The translations under genes were made by a program, and so were the position numbers. The notes below the pieces were generated by a model that saw only the letters and a program-made list of their open reading frames with translations, did not search any database and was not told where the DNA came from. Below, piece by piece: positions 15,479-16,336 of a stretch of 16,336 nucleotides of DNA. Numbering within the stretch: position 1 is the first letter of the stretch; each line of letters begins with the position of its first letter. The stretch comes from Oscillospiraceae bacterium. GTDB taxonomy: Bacteria; Bacillota; Clostridia; Oscillospirales; Ruminococcaceae. Location: assembly GCA_016303195.1 (NCBI GenBank), contig JAEDMD010000020.1:1-16336 (forward strand), in the 5' to 3' direction.

Positions 15479-16171
15479 TTATTCATACCTCGGAGCAGTA
15501 TTCCCGATCATCTCATACAGACATTCCAGCGCATCGCCGAGAGTTCCCATGTGGTCGATCAGTCCCAGTTTTTCGGCAGTTTCGCCGTCAACAACACTTC
15601 CCACATCCATTGCAAGCTCCTCAGTATTCATCATCAGGCTTCGCAGTGAATCCTCTGAAATATTGCTGTTTCTGACCACAAAGTCAACGATCCTGTCCTG
15701 CATCCTGTTGAAAAATGAAAGTGTCTGTGGAACACCTAAAACCGTGCCGTTCATCCTCACGGGATGGATGGTCATAGAAGCACTTGGCACGATGAATGAT
15801 CTTTTCGCACTCACCGCAAGGGGCACACCGATAGAATGTCCGCCTCCCAGAACAAGCGAAACAGTGGGAGTTTTCATTCCTGCGATAAGTTCTGCAATGG
15901 CAAGTCCTGCTTCCACATCGCCTCCGACAGTGTTGAGAATGATAAGAAGTCCCTCAACGCTCCTGTCCTGCTCGATGGCAACAAGGGCGGGGATGATATG
16001 CTCATATTTTGTGGTCTTGTTCTGCTCCGAAAGTACATAATGTCCCTCTATCTGACCGATTATGGACAGACAATGGATAAGATGCTTTGAATTCTGTGAG
16101 ACAATTTTGCCGTTTTCTTCGGCAAGGAGAGCTTCATTAAGCTCCTTTTCCGTATCGTTGTTTTCGTTCAT
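15479..16171 (-). CDS. tepA: ClpP-fold protease, TepA family
   Basis: A 230-aa serine protease of the ClpP/crotonase fold, related to B. subtilis TepA, which was linked to protein export. The catalytic serine is S113 in [11 protein letters not shown] and the histidine H136 in MTIHPVR; a TVGGDVEAG loop (81-89) shapes the oxyanion region as in ClpP. It has no signal peptide, so it is cytoplasmic. The start is ATG 16171, with GGAGG 7 nt upstream. A TTG at 16192 in the same frame would include that SD in the coding part and is rejected. It is the first gene after the strong promoter at 16231-16259, and ftsK follows it, as in Bacillus (there with the small ylzJ between them; I see no such gene in the 43-nt gap here). 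Confidence 0.9.
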   Translation of the reverse strand: MNENNDTEKELNEALLAEENGKIVSQNSKHLIHCLSIIGQIEGHYVLSEQNKTTKYEHIIPALVAIEQDRSVEGLLIILNTVGGDVEAGLAIAELIAGMKTPTVSLVLGGGHSIGVPLAVSAKRSFIVPSASMTIHPVRMNGTVLGVPQTLSFFNRMQDRIVDFVVRNSNISEDSLRSLMMNTEELAMDVGSVVDGETAEKLGLIDHMGTLGDALECLYEMIGNTAPRYE

Positions 16172-16230
16172 GATATCGCCTCCGTTCAACAAGTTTATTA
16201 TAACCTGCCTACGTAAGCGTATACATATTT

Positions 16231-16259
16231 ATTATACACTTTTTATGCTGTAAAGTCAA
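16231..16259 (-). promoter_or_regulatory. Near-consensus sigma-A promoter of tepA-ftsK
   Basis: On the minus strand TTGACT (16254-16259), a 17-nt spacer, and TATAAT (16231-16236). This is the best promoter in the window. Transcription would start near 16224, giving a leader of about 53 nt before the tepA ATG. Confidence 0.8.
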
Positions 16260-16310
16260 CTATTGGATTTTTGTCACTCACGGCAACAGCATTTACTAAA
16301 AAAAATAACA

Positions 16311-16329
16311 AAACCGCCGAAGGCGGCAT
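16311..16329 (-). terminator. Intrinsic terminator of the gene beyond the right edge
   Basis: On the minus strand CCGCC-TTC-GGCGG forms a tight hairpin (one extra G-U pair possible), followed directly by TTTTGTTATTTTTTTT. This is a textbook rho-independent terminator for a minus-strand gene outside the window, and it isolates the tepA-ftsK unit from it. Confidence 0.85.
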
Positions 16330-16336
16330 TTCTGGG

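Noticed and set aside
15453..16040. 195-aa plus-strand ORF
   Set aside because: It is antisense to tepA, whose catalytic motifs and promoter are clear; the Ser/Pro/Thr-rich product has no recognisable domain.
16172..16192. TTG start of tepA at 16192
   Set aside because: The segment contains the GGAGG that serves ATG 16171, and the extra residues are not family sequence.

Overview
The window comes from a low-to-moderate GC Firmicute, most likely a cellulolytic Ruminococcus of the R. flavefaciens type. The grounds are two family 9 glycoside hydrolases with Gram-positive signal peptides, one ending in a Thr-rich linker and a Ruminococcus-style type I dockerin. The housekeeping order is also clostridial: TepA protease next to FtsK/SpoIIIE, then cmk-plsC-ispH/S1. 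Species assignment is inference. Every gene I accept lies on the minus strand, so transcription runs from high to low coordinates.

In transcription order, the right edge (16311-16329) holds the terminator of a gene outside the window. A near-consensus promoter (16231-16259) then drives tepA and ftsK/spoIIIE. The ftsK stop is followed by a REP-like hairpin and a 180-bp MITE-like element: perfect terminal inverted repeats bounded by TTAA, foldable along its whole length into an imperfect hairpin. The element ends 2 nt short of the Shine-Dalgarno of a GNAT acetyltransferase gene. Next comes a tightly packed, probably co-transcribed run: a YgiQ-type radical SAM protein, a BaiN/HI0933-type flavoprotein, a PF06541-like membrane protein, an unknown 122-aa protein, a 79-aa protein with two CxxC pairs, cytidylate kinase, a PlsC acyltransferase, and an IspH-S1 fusion ending at a hairpin terminator (4422-4445). 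This run joins lipid and isoprenoid precursor synthesis with nucleotide and translation functions.

The left third is secreted cellulose degradation: a GH9-CBM3c-dockerin enzyme with its own promoter, then a CBM4-Ig-GH9 enzyme with its own promoter and a structured ~140-nt leader. The second gene is cut by the window edge inside the GH9 catalytic motif. Together they suggest a processive endoglucanase paired with a cellobiohydrolase-like GH9.

Most of the window is ordinary core genome. The observations most worth checking are (1) a perfect Shine-Dalgarno and ATG inside the ispH-S1 fusion, which could yield a free YpfD-like S1 protein; (2) the TTAA-bounded hairpin element between ftsK and the GNAT gene; and (3) the leader stem-loop and palindromes near the two cellulase promoters. 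I see no phage, CRISPR, tRNA, rRNA or complete IS.
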